This document shows positions 34,747-43,799 of a stretch of DNA of 64,000 nt, piece by piece. The stretch is from positions 289,589-353,588 of the forward strand of contig JBKECO010000003.1 of assembly GCA_047974745.1 (NCBI GenBank), in the 5' to 3' direction. Each line of letters starts with the position of its first letter. Position 1 is the first letter of the stretch. A program made the position numbers and the translations under genes. The stretch is from JBKECO01 sp047974745. GTDB lineage: Bacteria > Bacillota > Clostridia > Lachnospirales > Lachnospiraceae. The notes under the pieces are model-generated. The model had not been told where the DNA came from. It saw only the letters and a list, made by a program, of their open reading frames with translations, and did no database searches.

Positions 34747-35649
34747 CTATCCCAGATATTCACATGCGCCCAGTGCGGCTGCTGCCCCGTCTGAAGCTGC
34801 CGTAGCAAGCTGTCTTACTGCCTTTGATCTGTTATCTCCAGCAACAAAAATACCACCAACATTCGTTCTGCAGTCCTCTCCTGCAATAATGTAGCCTTTG
34901 TCATCCGTATGAATCAGATCAGAGAACAAGAAGTTCTGGGGATCCTGACCAATCGCCACAAACAGACCTTGCACTTCGATCGTCTGTTCCATGCCCGTAT
35001 GCTGATTCTTTGTTTGGATCGATTTTAATACATCTTCCGCATACAGTGAGGATATCACAGAATCCAAAATAAATTCTACATTATCTCGCTTCTTTAGATT
35101 CTCTAATAATTTCTTTTCGCCTCTAAATTCCTGCCTGCGGTGCACGATATATACCTTATTGCAGTATGCTGTTAAAAAGATCGCATCCTCCAGTGCTGTA
35201 TTGCCGCCGCCGGCTACTGCTACATCTTTCCCCCGATAGAAAGCACCATCACATGTCGCACAATAGGATACCCCTTTGCCAAGTAATTCGTCTTCATTCG
35301 GAAGCTCCAGTTTTCTGTTCTTTGCACCAGTGGCAATGATCACTGCTCTGGCTTCATACTTTGACTGATCCGTTACAACGATCCGAGTCTCATCCTGAAT
35401 CAGAATTTCCTTTGCACCCTCGAATATAATTTTAGCCCCTAATTCGATAGCCTGTTCATACAGTGTGGTTGCAAATTCAAAGCCTGAAATATTTTTGATT
35501 CCAGGGTAATTGACGATCTCCGGTGTATTTATAATCTGACCACCATACAGTCCCTCTTCCAGAACAAGTACGCTGCGTCCAGCTCTGACTCCATAGATTG
35601 CTGCTGACATGCCTGCAGTCCCGGCTCCAATGATAATGATATCGTACAT
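34747..35649 (-). CDS. trxB: Thioredoxin-disulfide reductase
   Basis: TrxB passes electrons from NADPH through FAD to thioredoxin. The 300-residue protein has the FAD motif IIGAGTAGMSAAIYG at the N-terminus, the redox-active CATC in VSYCATCDGAFYRG, the NADPH motif VAGGGNTALEDA and the C-terminal FAD motif FVAGDNR. Length is typical. No thioredoxin gene is adjacent. It has its own strong promoter and an aggagg ribosome site, and diverges from the DUF5688 gene. A ferredoxin-dependent relative is unlikely because the NADPH motif is intact. Confidence 0.95.
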   Translation of the reverse strand: MYDIIIIGAGTAGMSAAIYGVRAGRSVLVLEEGLYGGQIINTPEIVNYPGIKNISGFEFATTLYEQAIELGAKIIFEGAKEILIQDETRIVVTDQSKYEARAVIIATGAKNRKLELPNEDELLGKGVSYCATCDGAFYRGKDVAVAGGGNTALEDAIFLTAYCNKVYIVHRRQEFRGEKKLLENLKKRDNVEFILDSVISSLYAEDVLKSIQTKNQHTGMEQTIEVQGLFVAIGQDPQNFLFSDLIHTDDKGYIIAGEDCRTNVGGIFVAGDNRSKAVRQLATAASDGAAAALGACEYLG

Positions 35650-35688
35650 TTCATTCCTCCTAAATAATTGTGCGCTATTTAATTACAT

Positions 35689-35718
35689 ATTATACGTAGT
35701 GAAAATCAAATCTGTCAA
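35689..35718 (-). promoter_or_regulatory. Promoter of trxB
   Basis: Consensus TTGACA, 18 bases, consensus TATAAT on the minus strand. Confidence 0.85.
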
Positions 35719-35912
35719 GCCTTTGTACACTCTGGAATCTTTGACATTTCAAGTATAGCATATTTTTATATCAAAACCAGCTTGCAATTTCAAAAAACTA
35801 ATGTTACATTTAATTCGAATCAACTATCTAACGGTTGTTCATTTTATCTTTTTCATCTTTTACATTATCTTGATACAGAGGCGCTCCTGATACCAAAGCA
35901 AAGGAGTACACA

Positions 35913-36830
35913 ATGTATTTATCTTATGAAAATTTCTGTCAAAATACCCTGACGAATCTGAAGGAACAGCTGGATAGCAGCTTTTCTGTTTCTATTGCAA
36001 AAATCGAAAAAAACAATCATATTATTTTAGATGGTCTCACGATCCAGAATTCTTCGGTCAATATTTCTCCCACATTCTATCTGAATTACTATTATGAGGA
36101 CTACACCAATGGTGCGAATATCGAAGATATTGCAGCAGATATTTTAAAGAGCTATCACTCCAGAAAAAAGAGTGAAAATATGGATCTGGATTTCTTTACA
36201 GACTTTGAACAACTAAAGGATAAGGTTGTTTTTAAGCTTGTAAATTATAATCAAAATATGGATCTGCTGCAAAAAATTCCTCATATTCGATTTCTGGATC
36301 TTGCTGTTGTTTTTTACTATTTGATCCATGACAACTCTGCAGGAAATGCCACGATATTAATACGCAACAACCATATGCAGATGTGGGGAGCATCACCAGA
36401 GACACTCTATGGGCTTGCATTTGCAAATACTCCCCATCTTCTTTCCTCTGATTTAAAAAATATGTCTGACGTTTTATCCGAATTGATGGGCAGCGAAAAT
36501 ATCAGTCCAGAGGATGATGTCATGGATATTAATACAGAAGTTACTGCTTATCCAATGCATGTTCTTTCAAATCAGTATAAGTTCTATGGTGCAGCTTCGA
36601 TCCTGTATCCAGATCTGCTCAAAAACTTTGCGAATGAAATGGATTCTGATCTATATATTCTGCCCAGCAGTATCCATGAAGTCATTTTAATTCCAGCCGA
36701 ATATGGCTGTAACATTGAGGAGCTCAATCAGATGGTTCAGGATGTTAATGCGACACAAGTCGCCCCCGAAGAAATACTGTCAGATCATGTTTACCTTTTC
36801 TCGAAGAAGAAATCTGAGATAACAATGTAA
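35913..36830 (+). CDS. DUF5688 family protein (function unknown)
   Basis: This 305-residue soluble protein resembles the DUF5688 family seen in Lachnospiraceae and related gut Clostridia, often in several copies per genome. It begins MYLSYENFCQNT and has no signal peptide, membrane segment or recognised catalytic motif. Several aromatic residues cluster at residues 54-62 (YLNYYYEDY), and a YxxxxSNQY-type segment (HVLSNQYKFYGAASILYPD) around residues 210-230 looks conserved-like. An aaaggag site precedes the ATG. It is monocistronic, divergent from trxB and convergent with recN. Its role cannot be inferred. Confidence 0.7.
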   Translation: MYLSYENFCQNTLTNLKEQLDSSFSVSIAKIEKNNHIILDGLTIQNSSVNISPTFYLNYYYEDYTNGANIEDIAADILKSYHSRKKSENMDLDFFTDFEQLKDKVVFKLVNYNQNMDLLQKIPHIRFLDLAVVFYYLIHDNSAGNATILIRNNHMQMWGASPETLYGLAFANTPHLLSSDLKNMSDVLSELMGSENISPEDDVMDINTEVTAYPMHVLSNQYKFYGAASILYPDLLKNFANEMDSDLYILPSSIHEVILIPAEYGCNIEELNQMVQDVNATQVAPEEILSDHVYLFSKKKSEITM

Positions 36831-36847
36831 TATCTTTTATACAGCTC

Positions 36848-36898
36848 AATAGTTCCCTATCCTGTCGATCATTAAGAAAAGCAGGTCGGGAACTATTT
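36848..36898. terminator. Terminator between DUF5688 and recN
   Basis: The inverted repeat aatagttccc / gggaactatt has an inner cctg/cagg pairing and lies between two convergent genes. Short T-runs flank both sides. Confidence 0.75.
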
Positions 36899-36910
36899 TA
36901 GAATAACAAT

Positions 36911-38590
36911 TTAATTTCTCTTCTTTGTCAAGGCGAGTTGTCTCATTTCCTTCGCGCTTTCCATCACCGTCTTGGTAATGGAAACACCGCCGATCATTCG
37001 AGCCAGCTCACTGATTTCTTCATCTGGTTTTAGTTTTACTACTTTCGTGCGTGTTCTCCCTTGCTCGACCTCTTTCTCGATCAGAAAATGAGAATCGGAC
37101 ATGGATGCAATTTGAGGAAGATGTGTAATACAAATGATTTGATGGTACTTTGACAGTAAATTTAGTTTTTCAGAGACTCGCTGTGCTGTTCTCCCGCTAA
37201 TTCCAGCATCGATTTCATCGAAAATCAGAGTTCCAATCCCGTCATTTTCAGCCAGGATCGATTTGATGGCCAGCATGATTCTGGAAAGCTCACCTCCTGA
37301 GGCTACTTTTTCGATCGGCTTTACCGATTCGCCAGGGTTCGTTGATATCAGAAAGCAGATCTCATCGAAACCATTTGAGGTTACCTGCGCTGTCGTTTCC
37401 ACCTGTATCTGAAACGCAACATCTATAAAATTCAGATCGAGAAGGGATTCTTTGACCAGAACCTGAAGTTTTTGTGCGGCCTGGTTTCTTTTCCCGGATA
37501 GGTCTTTACAGCTTTTTTCCAATTCTTGTGTCTTTTGTTGCAGCTGCGTTGTCAGATCCAAAAGATTAGCCTGATAGTTCATCAGCAGTGCTTTACGTTC
37601 CTGTTTTTGATGCAGCTGGTCAAATATTTCCTCCAGGTTCCTTCCATATTTGCTTTTTAAATGGTTGATCAGATCAAGCCGTTTTTCTAAATCACGGAAT
37701 TCTTCTTCATCAAAATCCACATGTTCCAGGTAATCTGAAATCTCTCTATTCAGGTCGCTGAGCAGATTTTCAATTTCAGTTAACTGGGACTCAAAATCCG
37801 AAAGTACACTGTCAAATCCTGCGATCGCAGACAGTTCACGAAGCGCATATGTAATTGCATCCCCTGCTGAACCATTATCAGAACAAAGTTGTGCATGAGC
37901 TCGTGAAAGTATTTCTGTGATCTTATTGCTATTCTTTAGACGCTTGAACTTCGCTTCGATCTCTGCATCTTCGTTTGCTTTTAACTGCGCTTCTTCGATT
38001 TCCTGAATCTCATAGCTCAAAAAGGATAGTTCGCGAATCAGCTGCTCCTCGTCCATAATGAGATTTTTAAGCTCTTTTTCAATCATCGCTTTTTCATGAA
38101 AAACTTTTTTAACCAGAGACTTCTCGGTGATGATCATATCTTTGGCATATTCGTCTAGTATTTCAAGCTGTCTTTTCGAGCTAGTCAGTGTCTGATGATC
38201 GTGCTGACCGTAGAGATCTAGTAGTAACGATGCCACTTCTCGTATTTTAGATATTGGTACAGTTTCTCCATTGATTTTACTGCTTCCTCGTCCAATTCCT
38301 GCTCTTCGGCTTATAATGACCTGATCGTCGCTGGTATCAATTTCAATCTTTTTCAGGCTTTCCTTGATTGTCGGATCGGAAACGTCAAAAACAAGCTCTG
38401 CAAAAGCCTCTGACTCATTATCTCGAAACATCTCTTTCGCGATCTTTTGACCGAGTGCAAAGTTCACAGAACCGATTATGATAGATTTTCCTGCTCCTGT
38501 TTCACCAGACAGAATATTCAGACCACTATCAAATTCCACCTCAGCCTCTTCGATCAATGCAAGATTTCTAACATACAGACTTTGTAACAT
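36911..38590 (-). CDS. recN: DNA repair protein RecN
   Basis: RecN is an SMC-like ATPase that holds broken DNA ends during recombination. The 559-residue protein has the Walker A motif GETGAGKSIIIGSV near residue 30, a long central coiled coil (about residues 160-370), the ABC signature in ASGGELSRIMLAIK and Walker B in LIFDEIDAGISG. Length is typical. It is the last gene of the nusB-xse-isp-dxs-tlyA-nadK-argR-recN cluster, 50 bases after argR, with a gaaggag ribosome site. Confidence 0.96.
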   Translation of the reverse strand: MLQSLYVRNLALIEEAEVEFDSGLNILSGETGAGKSIIIGSVNFALGQKIAKEMFRDNESEAFAELVFDVSDPTIKESLKKIEIDTSDDQVIISRRAGIGRGSSKINGETVPISKIREVASLLLDLYGQHDHQTLTSSKRQLEILDEYAKDMIITEKSLVKKVFHEKAMIEKELKNLIMDEEQLIRELSFLSYEIQEIEEAQLKANEDAEIEAKFKRLKNSNKITEILSRAHAQLCSDNGSAGDAITYALRELSAIAGFDSVLSDFESQLTEIENLLSDLNREISDYLEHVDFDEEEFRDLEKRLDLINHLKSKYGRNLEEIFDQLHQKQERKALLMNYQANLLDLTTQLQQKTQELEKSCKDLSGKRNQAAQKLQVLVKESLLDLNFIDVAFQIQVETTAQVTSNGFDEICFLISTNPGESVKPIEKVASGGELSRIMLAIKSILAENDGIGTLIFDEIDAGISGRTAQRVSEKLNLLSKYHQIICITHLPQIASMSDSHFLIEKEVEQGRTRTKVVKLKPDEEISELARMIGGVSITKTVMESAKEMRQLALTKKRN

Positions 38591-38640
38591 GAATTCTCCT
38601 TCTACTCTCTTTCATCGAAATCAGTTAAAGTCTCCAATCT

Positions 38641-39099
38641 TTAACTTTCTTCTGCAGCAATCCTGCGGAGCCTGTTCATAAGGGATATTGTGTCATCTAC
38701 CGTTCGCACGGCACACATGATTGTATCATCTCCGGCAATACTTCCAACGATTTCCTGACAGTCCATCGCATCGAGTGCAGCCGCTACTGCCATCGCCATA
38801 CCTGATACTGTTTTTATGACCAGGATATTTTGTGCCATATCCATTGAAAGAAATCCATCCTTAAAAATGCGAATATATTTATTCAGCATGTCCTCTGTTG
38901 TCTCTGAAAGTGCCACGTATTTTTGTTTTCCATTATTCATTGGGACTTTTGTCAGCTTTAATTCCCTGATATCTCTCGAAACCGTTGCTTGTGTTACCTG
39001 AAATCCTTCTCCCTCCAGATAGTCGGACAGTTCCTCTTGTGTTTCGATTTCATTTTTTCGAATCAGTTCTAAAATTTTGACATGTCGCTTTGACTTCAT
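38641..39099 (-). CDS. argR: Arginine repressor
   Basis: ArgR is a hexameric, arginine-responsive regulator of arginine synthesis and breakdown. The 152-residue protein has the N-terminal winged helix-turn-helix (QVTQATVSRDIRELKLTK) and the C-terminal arginine-binding core with VGSIAGDDTIMCAVR. Length is normal. It lies 19 bases after nadK and before recN, the usual ahrC-recN arrangement of Firmicutes. argH in this window is a plausible target. Confidence 0.96.
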   Translation of the reverse strand: MKSKRHVKILELIRKNEIETQEELSDYLEGEGFQVTQATVSRDIRELKLTKVPMNNGKQKYVALSETTEDMLNKYIRIFKDGFLSMDMAQNILVIKTVSGMAMAVAAALDAMDCQEIVGSIAGDDTIMCAVRTVDDTISLMNRLRRIAAEES

Positions 39100-39118
39100 T
39101 GATCAACCTCCTTGTTTG

Positions 39119-39976
39119 TTAAGAATATCTCTGCATTTTTTTTCGTAAAATTTCTAAAAAGCTTACTCTGCTCAACTTCACGATCTTTGTATTTCTGTCT
39201 GATCTTCGAATCTCAATTTTGTCACCGACCTGCAATGTAATAATCTGATCCCCATCAAAACTGATATCCGCCTCTTCATTTCGATCCTGGCCTCGACTTC
39301 CTAATTCTATGGTAATAATATCATCTGCACTTAAAACGATGCTTTTTGCATTCAAATTGTGTTCATTGATTGGAGTCAGCACGATCATTTTTGATTTTGG
39401 ATCTAAAATCGGACCACCAGCAGACATACTGTAGCCTGTCGAACCCGTTGGTGTGGATACGATCATACCATCACAATGATACAAGTTCAAAAATTCCCCA
39501 TTTACATGTAAGATCAATTCAATCAGCTGCATGGATCCTTTGCGGAAAATTACAATATCATTCAGAGCAGACTTTTTCTTGACCTCAGTACTGAATTTCA
39601 ATGCGGATCCCATGATCATCATTCTTTCTTCTAACTCGAATTGATCCTCCAGGATCTTATCAATAGCTGGATACACAGTCGTATGATCCAGCTCACAAAG
39701 ATATCCAAGATGGCCAAGATTAACTCCGATCATAGGAATATTTTTTTTGGAAGCAAATCGAGCGGCACGTATCAGAGTGCCATCTCCTCCAAGAACCAGA
39801 ATACATTCTGTGGCAGCTCCGATATCCAGTGTCTCTGCGAGGGATGCGTCAGGACTCTTTGCAAAGACCTGATATTCGCAGGTTCCGCCTTTTTCAATGA
39901 TATAGCTCTGTATTTCTTTTGTCATTTTATTATCAATATCTTTATAGGCATTGGCAATGATAAAGAAATTTTTCAT
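39119..39976 (-). CDS. nadK: NAD kinase
   Basis: NadK phosphorylates NAD to NADP. The protein of about 285 residues carries the family signature LVLGGDGTLIRAARF (GGDGT) and GSTGYSMSAGGPILDP, which bind the substrates. I choose the ATG at 39976, one base after the tlyA stop, because the N-terminus MKNFFIIAN then fits the family; an upstream in-frame ATG at 39997 lies inside tlyA. Neither start has a strong ribosome site, which fits translational coupling with tlyA. It sits between tlyA and argR, an insertion also seen in many Clostridia. Confidence 0.93.
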   Translation of the reverse strand: MKNFFIIANAYKDIDNKMTKEIQSYIIEKGGTCEYQVFAKSPDASLAETLDIGAATECILVLGGDGTLIRAARFASKKNIPMIGVNLGHLGYLCELDHTTVYPAIDKILEDQFELEERMMIMGSALKFSTEVKKKSALNDIVIFRKGSMQLIELILHVNGEFLNLYHCDGMIVSTPTGSTGYSMSAGGPILDPKSKMIVLTPINEHNLNAKSIVLSADDIITIELGSRGQDRNEEADISFDGDQIITLQVGDKIEIRRSDRNTKIVKLSRVSFLEILRKKMQRYS

Positions 39977-39977
39977 A

Positions 39978-40781
39978 CTATGTAACCAGCGATGCATGAG
40001 CCAATTCTACGATTTTTTCAGCATCGATCCCTTCTACTGTTTTTCCTTCGTTACCATTTAATATATAGATCAAATATTCAATATTGCCTTCAGGGCCTTT
40101 TATTGGAGAAAACTCTAAATTTTTCACTGTAAAACCGACTGAAACAACAAAGTCCAGAATTTTATTAATTACTTCTAAATGTGTCTGTGGGTCTCTGACT
40201 ACACCTTTTTTTCCAACCTTACTTTTTCCGGCCTCAAATTGCGGTTTGATAAGACAGACCATTCCTGCTTCATCTGACAACAGATTCTTCACCGGCTCCA
40301 GTATTTTTGTAAGTGAGATAAAAGATACATCCACGGATGCAAAGTCGATCGTTTCTCCTATATCCTCAGGCAGAACATATCGAATATTTGTTTTTTCCAT
40401 GCAGACGACTCTTTCATCCTGACGAAGCTTCCATGAGAACTGTCCATACCCAACATCGACAGCATAGACCTTCTTAGCTCCATTTTGCAGCATACAATCC
40501 GTAAATCCACCTGTCGAAGCACCAATATCCATACATACCCTGTTGTCTAATTCGATCTGGAACTGATTCATCGCCTTTTCTAGCTTTAATCCGCCCCGGC
40601 TGACATATTTAAGTAGATTACCCTTGACCTCAATGATACAATCGGTCGAAAACATAGAACCAGCTTTGTCCTCACGTTCGTTGTCAACAAATACATTACC
40701 TGACATGATCAGTGCCTTTGCTTTTTCTCTGGATTGTGCAAGATTTCTGTTTAAAAGCAGAATGTCTAATCTTTCTTTCAT
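39978..40781 (-). CDS. tlyA: TlyA-family rRNA 2'-O-methyltransferase
   Basis: The 267-residue protein has an N-terminal S4 RNA-binding domain (about residues 1-60) and a FtsJ/RrmJ-type methyltransferase domain with the AdoMet motif CMDIGASTGGFTDCML. TlyA homologues methylate 16S and 23S rRNA ribose at the subunit interface; haemolysin-like effects were described early and explain the name. In Firmicutes it lies between dxs and argR, as here (YqxC in Bacillus). It starts eight bases after dxs with a taggaag site. Its exact rRNA target in this organism is not known. Confidence 0.93.
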   Translation of the reverse strand: MKERLDILLLNRNLAQSREKAKALIMSGNVFVDNEREDKAGSMFSTDCIIEVKGNLLKYVSRGGLKLEKAMNQFQIELDNRVCMDIGASTGGFTDCMLQNGAKKVYAVDVGYGQFSWKLRQDERVVCMEKTNIRYVLPEDIGETIDFASVDVSFISLTKILEPVKNLLSDEAGMVCLIKPQFEAGKSKVGKKGVVRDPQTHLEVINKILDFVVSVGFTVKNLEFSPIKGPEGNIEYLIYILNGNEGKTVEGIDAEKIVELAHASLVT

Positions 40782-40789
40782 ATCACTTC

Positions 40790-42679
40790 CTATTCATCTT
40801 CCATGTCGTACGGCTTTATGCTGATATGCTCCGTAATGATTTTCTTTACAATGCATTCTGGATCGATTCCAACTTCTCTCCTTAAAATATCTACATTTCC
40901 ATGCTCTACATACTCATCAGAAATAGCAATTCGAATCAAATGATTGTTACGTTTGTAAGTGGTCAGAAACTCTGCCACATGCTCGCCAAACCCACCATTG
41001 ATTACATTCTCTTCTAAGGTAACAATGATATTATGCTCATCAGAAGCCTTCATCAGCATTTGCGTATCAATGGGTTTTACAAATCTGGCATTGATCAAAG
41101 AGCAATGATAGCCCATGCTCCTGAGCTGGTTTCTCACTGATTCGGCTGTATGAACCATACTTCCAACTGCAATCAGTGCTATATCAAATTCATCATAGAG
41201 AATCTCACTTTTTCCCAGCAGGATCGGAGCCTTAAAATCCTTAAGACCATCATAAGCTTCCCCTCTTGGATACCGAATTGCAACCGGACCATCGAAATTC
41301 ACAGCATAGTTCAGCATATCCGTCAGTTCCCATTTGTTCTTCGGTGCCATGATCGTCATATTTGGAATACTGGACAAAAATGACAAGTCAAAAATGCCCT
41401 GATGGGTCTCTCCGTCACTTCCGACTAAGCCGGCTCTGTCAACTGCAAAGACAACCGGAAGGTTCTGTATGCAAACATCATGAAGTATCTGGTCATAAGC
41501 TCGTTGCAAAAAAGAAGAATAGATACATACGACTGGTCGAAGTCCTGCGGCAGCAAGACCAGCCGCAAAGGTCACCGCATGTTCTTCTGCAATTCCTACA
41601 TCAAAAAAACGTTCGGGAAATTCACTTGAAAATCTCTTTAATCCGGTTCCATCTGCCATAGCAGCTGTAATTCCGACGACTCTTTCATCCTGTTTGCCGA
41701 TTTTTACGATCGAGTTTGAAAATACATCGGTGTATCCAGGCTTTTGTTTTGTTTTTAGTGGTATGCCTGTTGCTATATCAAAAGAGTCGGTTCCATGAAA
41801 TCTTGAAGGGTGTTTTTCTGCGGGAAGATAACCTCTTCCTTTTTGTGTTATGACATGGACGAGTACCGGTCCTTGAAATTGTGATGCCTCTTTGAATATC
41901 TTTACCAAGGCAGGAACATCGTGTCCATCTACTGGGCCAAGATAGGTGATTCCCATATTTTCAAAGTACATGCCAGAAACAAGAAGCTGCTTTAGACCGC
42001 TCTTTGTTCTTCGGATTCTGTCTACAATGCCATCTCCGAATATTGGAACCTTACCAAGTGTATTGGCAACACCGGTCTTGATCTCCTGATAGGTCTTTGT
42101 CATTCGAAGATTACTTAAAAGTTTTGACAGACCACCAACGTTTTCAGAAATAGACATGTTATTGTCATTGAGTACAATCATAAAATTGGAGCGGATCGAA
42201 GATGCATTATTGAGTGCCTCAAATGCCATACCACCAGTCATTGCACCATCCCCGATGACGGATACAACTGTATAGTCATCCCCTGTGATCTGTCGAGCCT
42301 GTGCATAGCCGAGTCCTGCGGAAATAGAGGTCGAACTGTGTCCTGTGTCAAAACAGTCACAGTCACTTTCCTTCCTTTTTGGGAATCCACTCATTCCGGT
42401 ATGTTTTCGCAAATGATCAAAGCCCTCTTTCCTTCCGGTCAAAAGTTTATGCGTATATGACTGATGTCCCACATCCCAGACTATTTTATCCTTTGGCAGA
42501 TCAAGTGCAAGATGCAGAGCAATCGTCAGTTCAACCACCCCGAGATTGGATGCAAGATGTCCGCCTGAAACAGAGATTTTCTGAATCAGGAATTCACGGA
42601 TTTCCTGTGCAAGGGATTGTAATTCATTTTTGTTCAGGTTTTTGATATCATTCGCCTGATTTATTTTTTCTAGGATCAT
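40790..42679 (-). CDS. dxs: 1-deoxy-D-xylulose-5-phosphate synthase
   Basis: Dxs makes DXP from pyruvate and glyceraldehyde-3-phosphate, the first step of the non-mevalonate isoprenoid pathway. The 629-residue thiamine-diphosphate enzyme has GDGAMTGGMAFEALNNAS, the ThDP motif, with the catalytic His in GGHLASNLGVVELT and the transketolase pyrimidine-binding domain near DVGIAEEHAVTFAAGLA. Length is normal. It is adjacent to ispA, so two isoprenoid steps are encoded together. No TPP riboswitch is visible upstream because it lies inside the operon. Confidence 0.97.
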   Translation of the reverse strand: MILEKINQANDIKNLNKNELQSLAQEIREFLIQKISVSGGHLASNLGVVELTIALHLALDLPKDKIVWDVGHQSYTHKLLTGRKEGFDHLRKHTGMSGFPKRKESDCDCFDTGHSSTSISAGLGYAQARQITGDDYTVVSVIGDGAMTGGMAFEALNNASSIRSNFMIVLNDNNMSISENVGGLSKLLSNLRMTKTYQEIKTGVANTLGKVPIFGDGIVDRIRRTKSGLKQLLVSGMYFENMGITYLGPVDGHDVPALVKIFKEASQFQGPVLVHVITQKGRGYLPAEKHPSRFHGTDSFDIATGIPLKTKQKPGYTDVFSNSIVKIGKQDERVVGITAAMADGTGLKRFSSEFPERFFDVGIAEEHAVTFAAGLAAAGLRPVVCIYSSFLQRAYDQILHDVCIQNLPVVFAVDRAGLVGSDGETHQGIFDLSFLSSIPNMTIMAPKNKWELTDMLNYAVNFDGPVAIRYPRGEAYDGLKDFKAPILLGKSEILYDEFDIALIAVGSMVHTAESVRNQLRSMGYHCSLINARFVKPIDTQMLMKASDEHNIIVTLEENVINGGFGEHVAEFLTTYKRNNHLIRIAISDEYVEHGNVDILRREVGIDPECIVKKIITEHISIKPYDMEDE

Positions 42680-42688
42680 GTGACACCT

Positions 42689-43579
42689 CTAATTTTTACG
42701 ATAAATAAGATAAAGAAGAAAATTCTCGAGAAACGAACTGGAAACAGGTAATGAATGTAAATCCACAAGTGCAGAGTCCGTCAGACTTTTCACTTCGACT
42801 TTTGCCTTCTCGAGGCCAAGCAGGCTGACCATAGTTGTCTTGTGATTTCGTTCATCGCTGCCGACAGGTTTACCAAGAATCTCAGAACAACTGGTTACAT
42901 CGAGAATATCATCCTGTATTTGAAATGCGAGTCCAACCTTGCGAGCACATGTTTCGATTTTCTTAACCTGTTTCTCATCTGCACCTGCTAAGATTGCGCC
43001 GCACATCATGGCCGCTTCAATTAGTGCAGATGTTTTTAATTCATGTATTCTGATCAATCGTTTAAGGCTGCTCTCATCTGTTCCCACGGATTCAATATCA
43101 ATAGTCTGACCTCCGACCATTCCAAAGATTCCTGCCTTTTGCGAAAGAATGAAAAAAGCATGTGCTAATGTTGGATTTCCTGGAGTTTTCGCCATTTCTG
43201 ATGCAATCAGCTCGTAAGCATAATTCAGTAGAGCATCTCCGGCGAGAATCCCCATTGCCTCTCCATAGACAGCGTGTGTCGTTTTTTTGCCACGCCGAAA
43301 TTCATCATTATCCATTGCAGGCAGATCATCATGAACCAGTGAATAGGTATGTATACATTCGATTGCTGCCATAAAGGGATAAAGCATGTCCCCTTCTCCT
43401 TGAAACATAAGGAATGTTTCCTGCATCAACATGGGTCGAATACGCTTCCCGCCAGCAAGAACACTATAGTTCATTGCCTCGAATATCGTTTTCTGCCAAC
43501 CGGATTCCTGGGGCAAAAAAGTCGTTACTATGGAATCTATTTCCTTTGCCCTGTCTCTCACTTCTTCTTCGATACCCAT
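42689..43579 (-). CDS. ispA: Polyprenyl synthetase (farnesyl/geranylgeranyl diphosphate synthase)
   Basis: This 296-residue enzyme condenses isopentenyl diphosphate with allylic diphosphates. It has both aspartate-rich motifs: HDDLPAMDNDEFRRG (first) and FQIQDDILD (second), plus GGKRIRPML binding the substrate. The DDLPAMD form with two residues after the first pair is the usual type for farnesyl diphosphate synthases of bacteria. It lies between xseB and dxs, as in other Firmicutes, with a ggaggtt ribosome site. Product length cannot be fixed from sequence alone. Confidence 0.94.
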   Translation of the reverse strand: MGIEEEVRDRAKEIDSIVTTFLPQESGWQKTIFEAMNYSVLAGGKRIRPMLMQETFLMFQGEGDMLYPFMAAIECIHTYSLVHDDLPAMDNDEFRRGKKTTHAVYGEAMGILAGDALLNYAYELIASEMAKTPGNPTLAHAFFILSQKAGIFGMVGGQTIDIESVGTDESSLKRLIRIHELKTSALIEAAMMCGAILAGADEKQVKKIETCARKVGLAFQIQDDILDVTSCSEILGKPVGSDERNHKTTMVSLLGLEKAKVEVKSLTDSALVDLHSLPVSSSFLENFLLYLIYRKN

Positions 43580-43597
43580 TATAACCTCCGAATCAAC

Positions 43598-43798
43598 TTA
43601 ATTTTCTTCAAATTCTATAAGCGTTTTGTCCTGTGTCAGAATCAATAGTTTTTTCTCGATTTTATCGATCTGGTCATTGCAATTCTTTAATTTTTTCATT
43701 CCTGTCTCAAAAAGTGAAAATGATTCCTCAAGTGAAATGTCCTGATTCTCCATTTTTTCAATAATATCTTCGATTTCCTTAAAAGACTCGTCTATCAT
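43598..43798 (-). CDS. xseB: Exodeoxyribonuclease VII small subunit
   Basis: This 66-residue, mostly helical protein is the small subunit of exonuclease VII, several copies of which bind one XseA. It has the family pattern FKEIEDIIEKMENQDISLEESFSLFETGMKK split across two helices, although I cite only its first residues as diagnostic: E-I-I-x-x-L/M and S-L-E-E-S. It is acidic and ends in a Glu-rich tail. It lies one base after xseA and 18 bases before ispA, the standard order. The short length is normal. Confidence 0.92.
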   Translation of the reverse strand: MIDESFKEIEDIIEKMENQDISLEESFSLFETGMKKLKNCNDQIDKIEKKLLILTQDKTLIEFEEN

Positions 43799-43799
43799 G

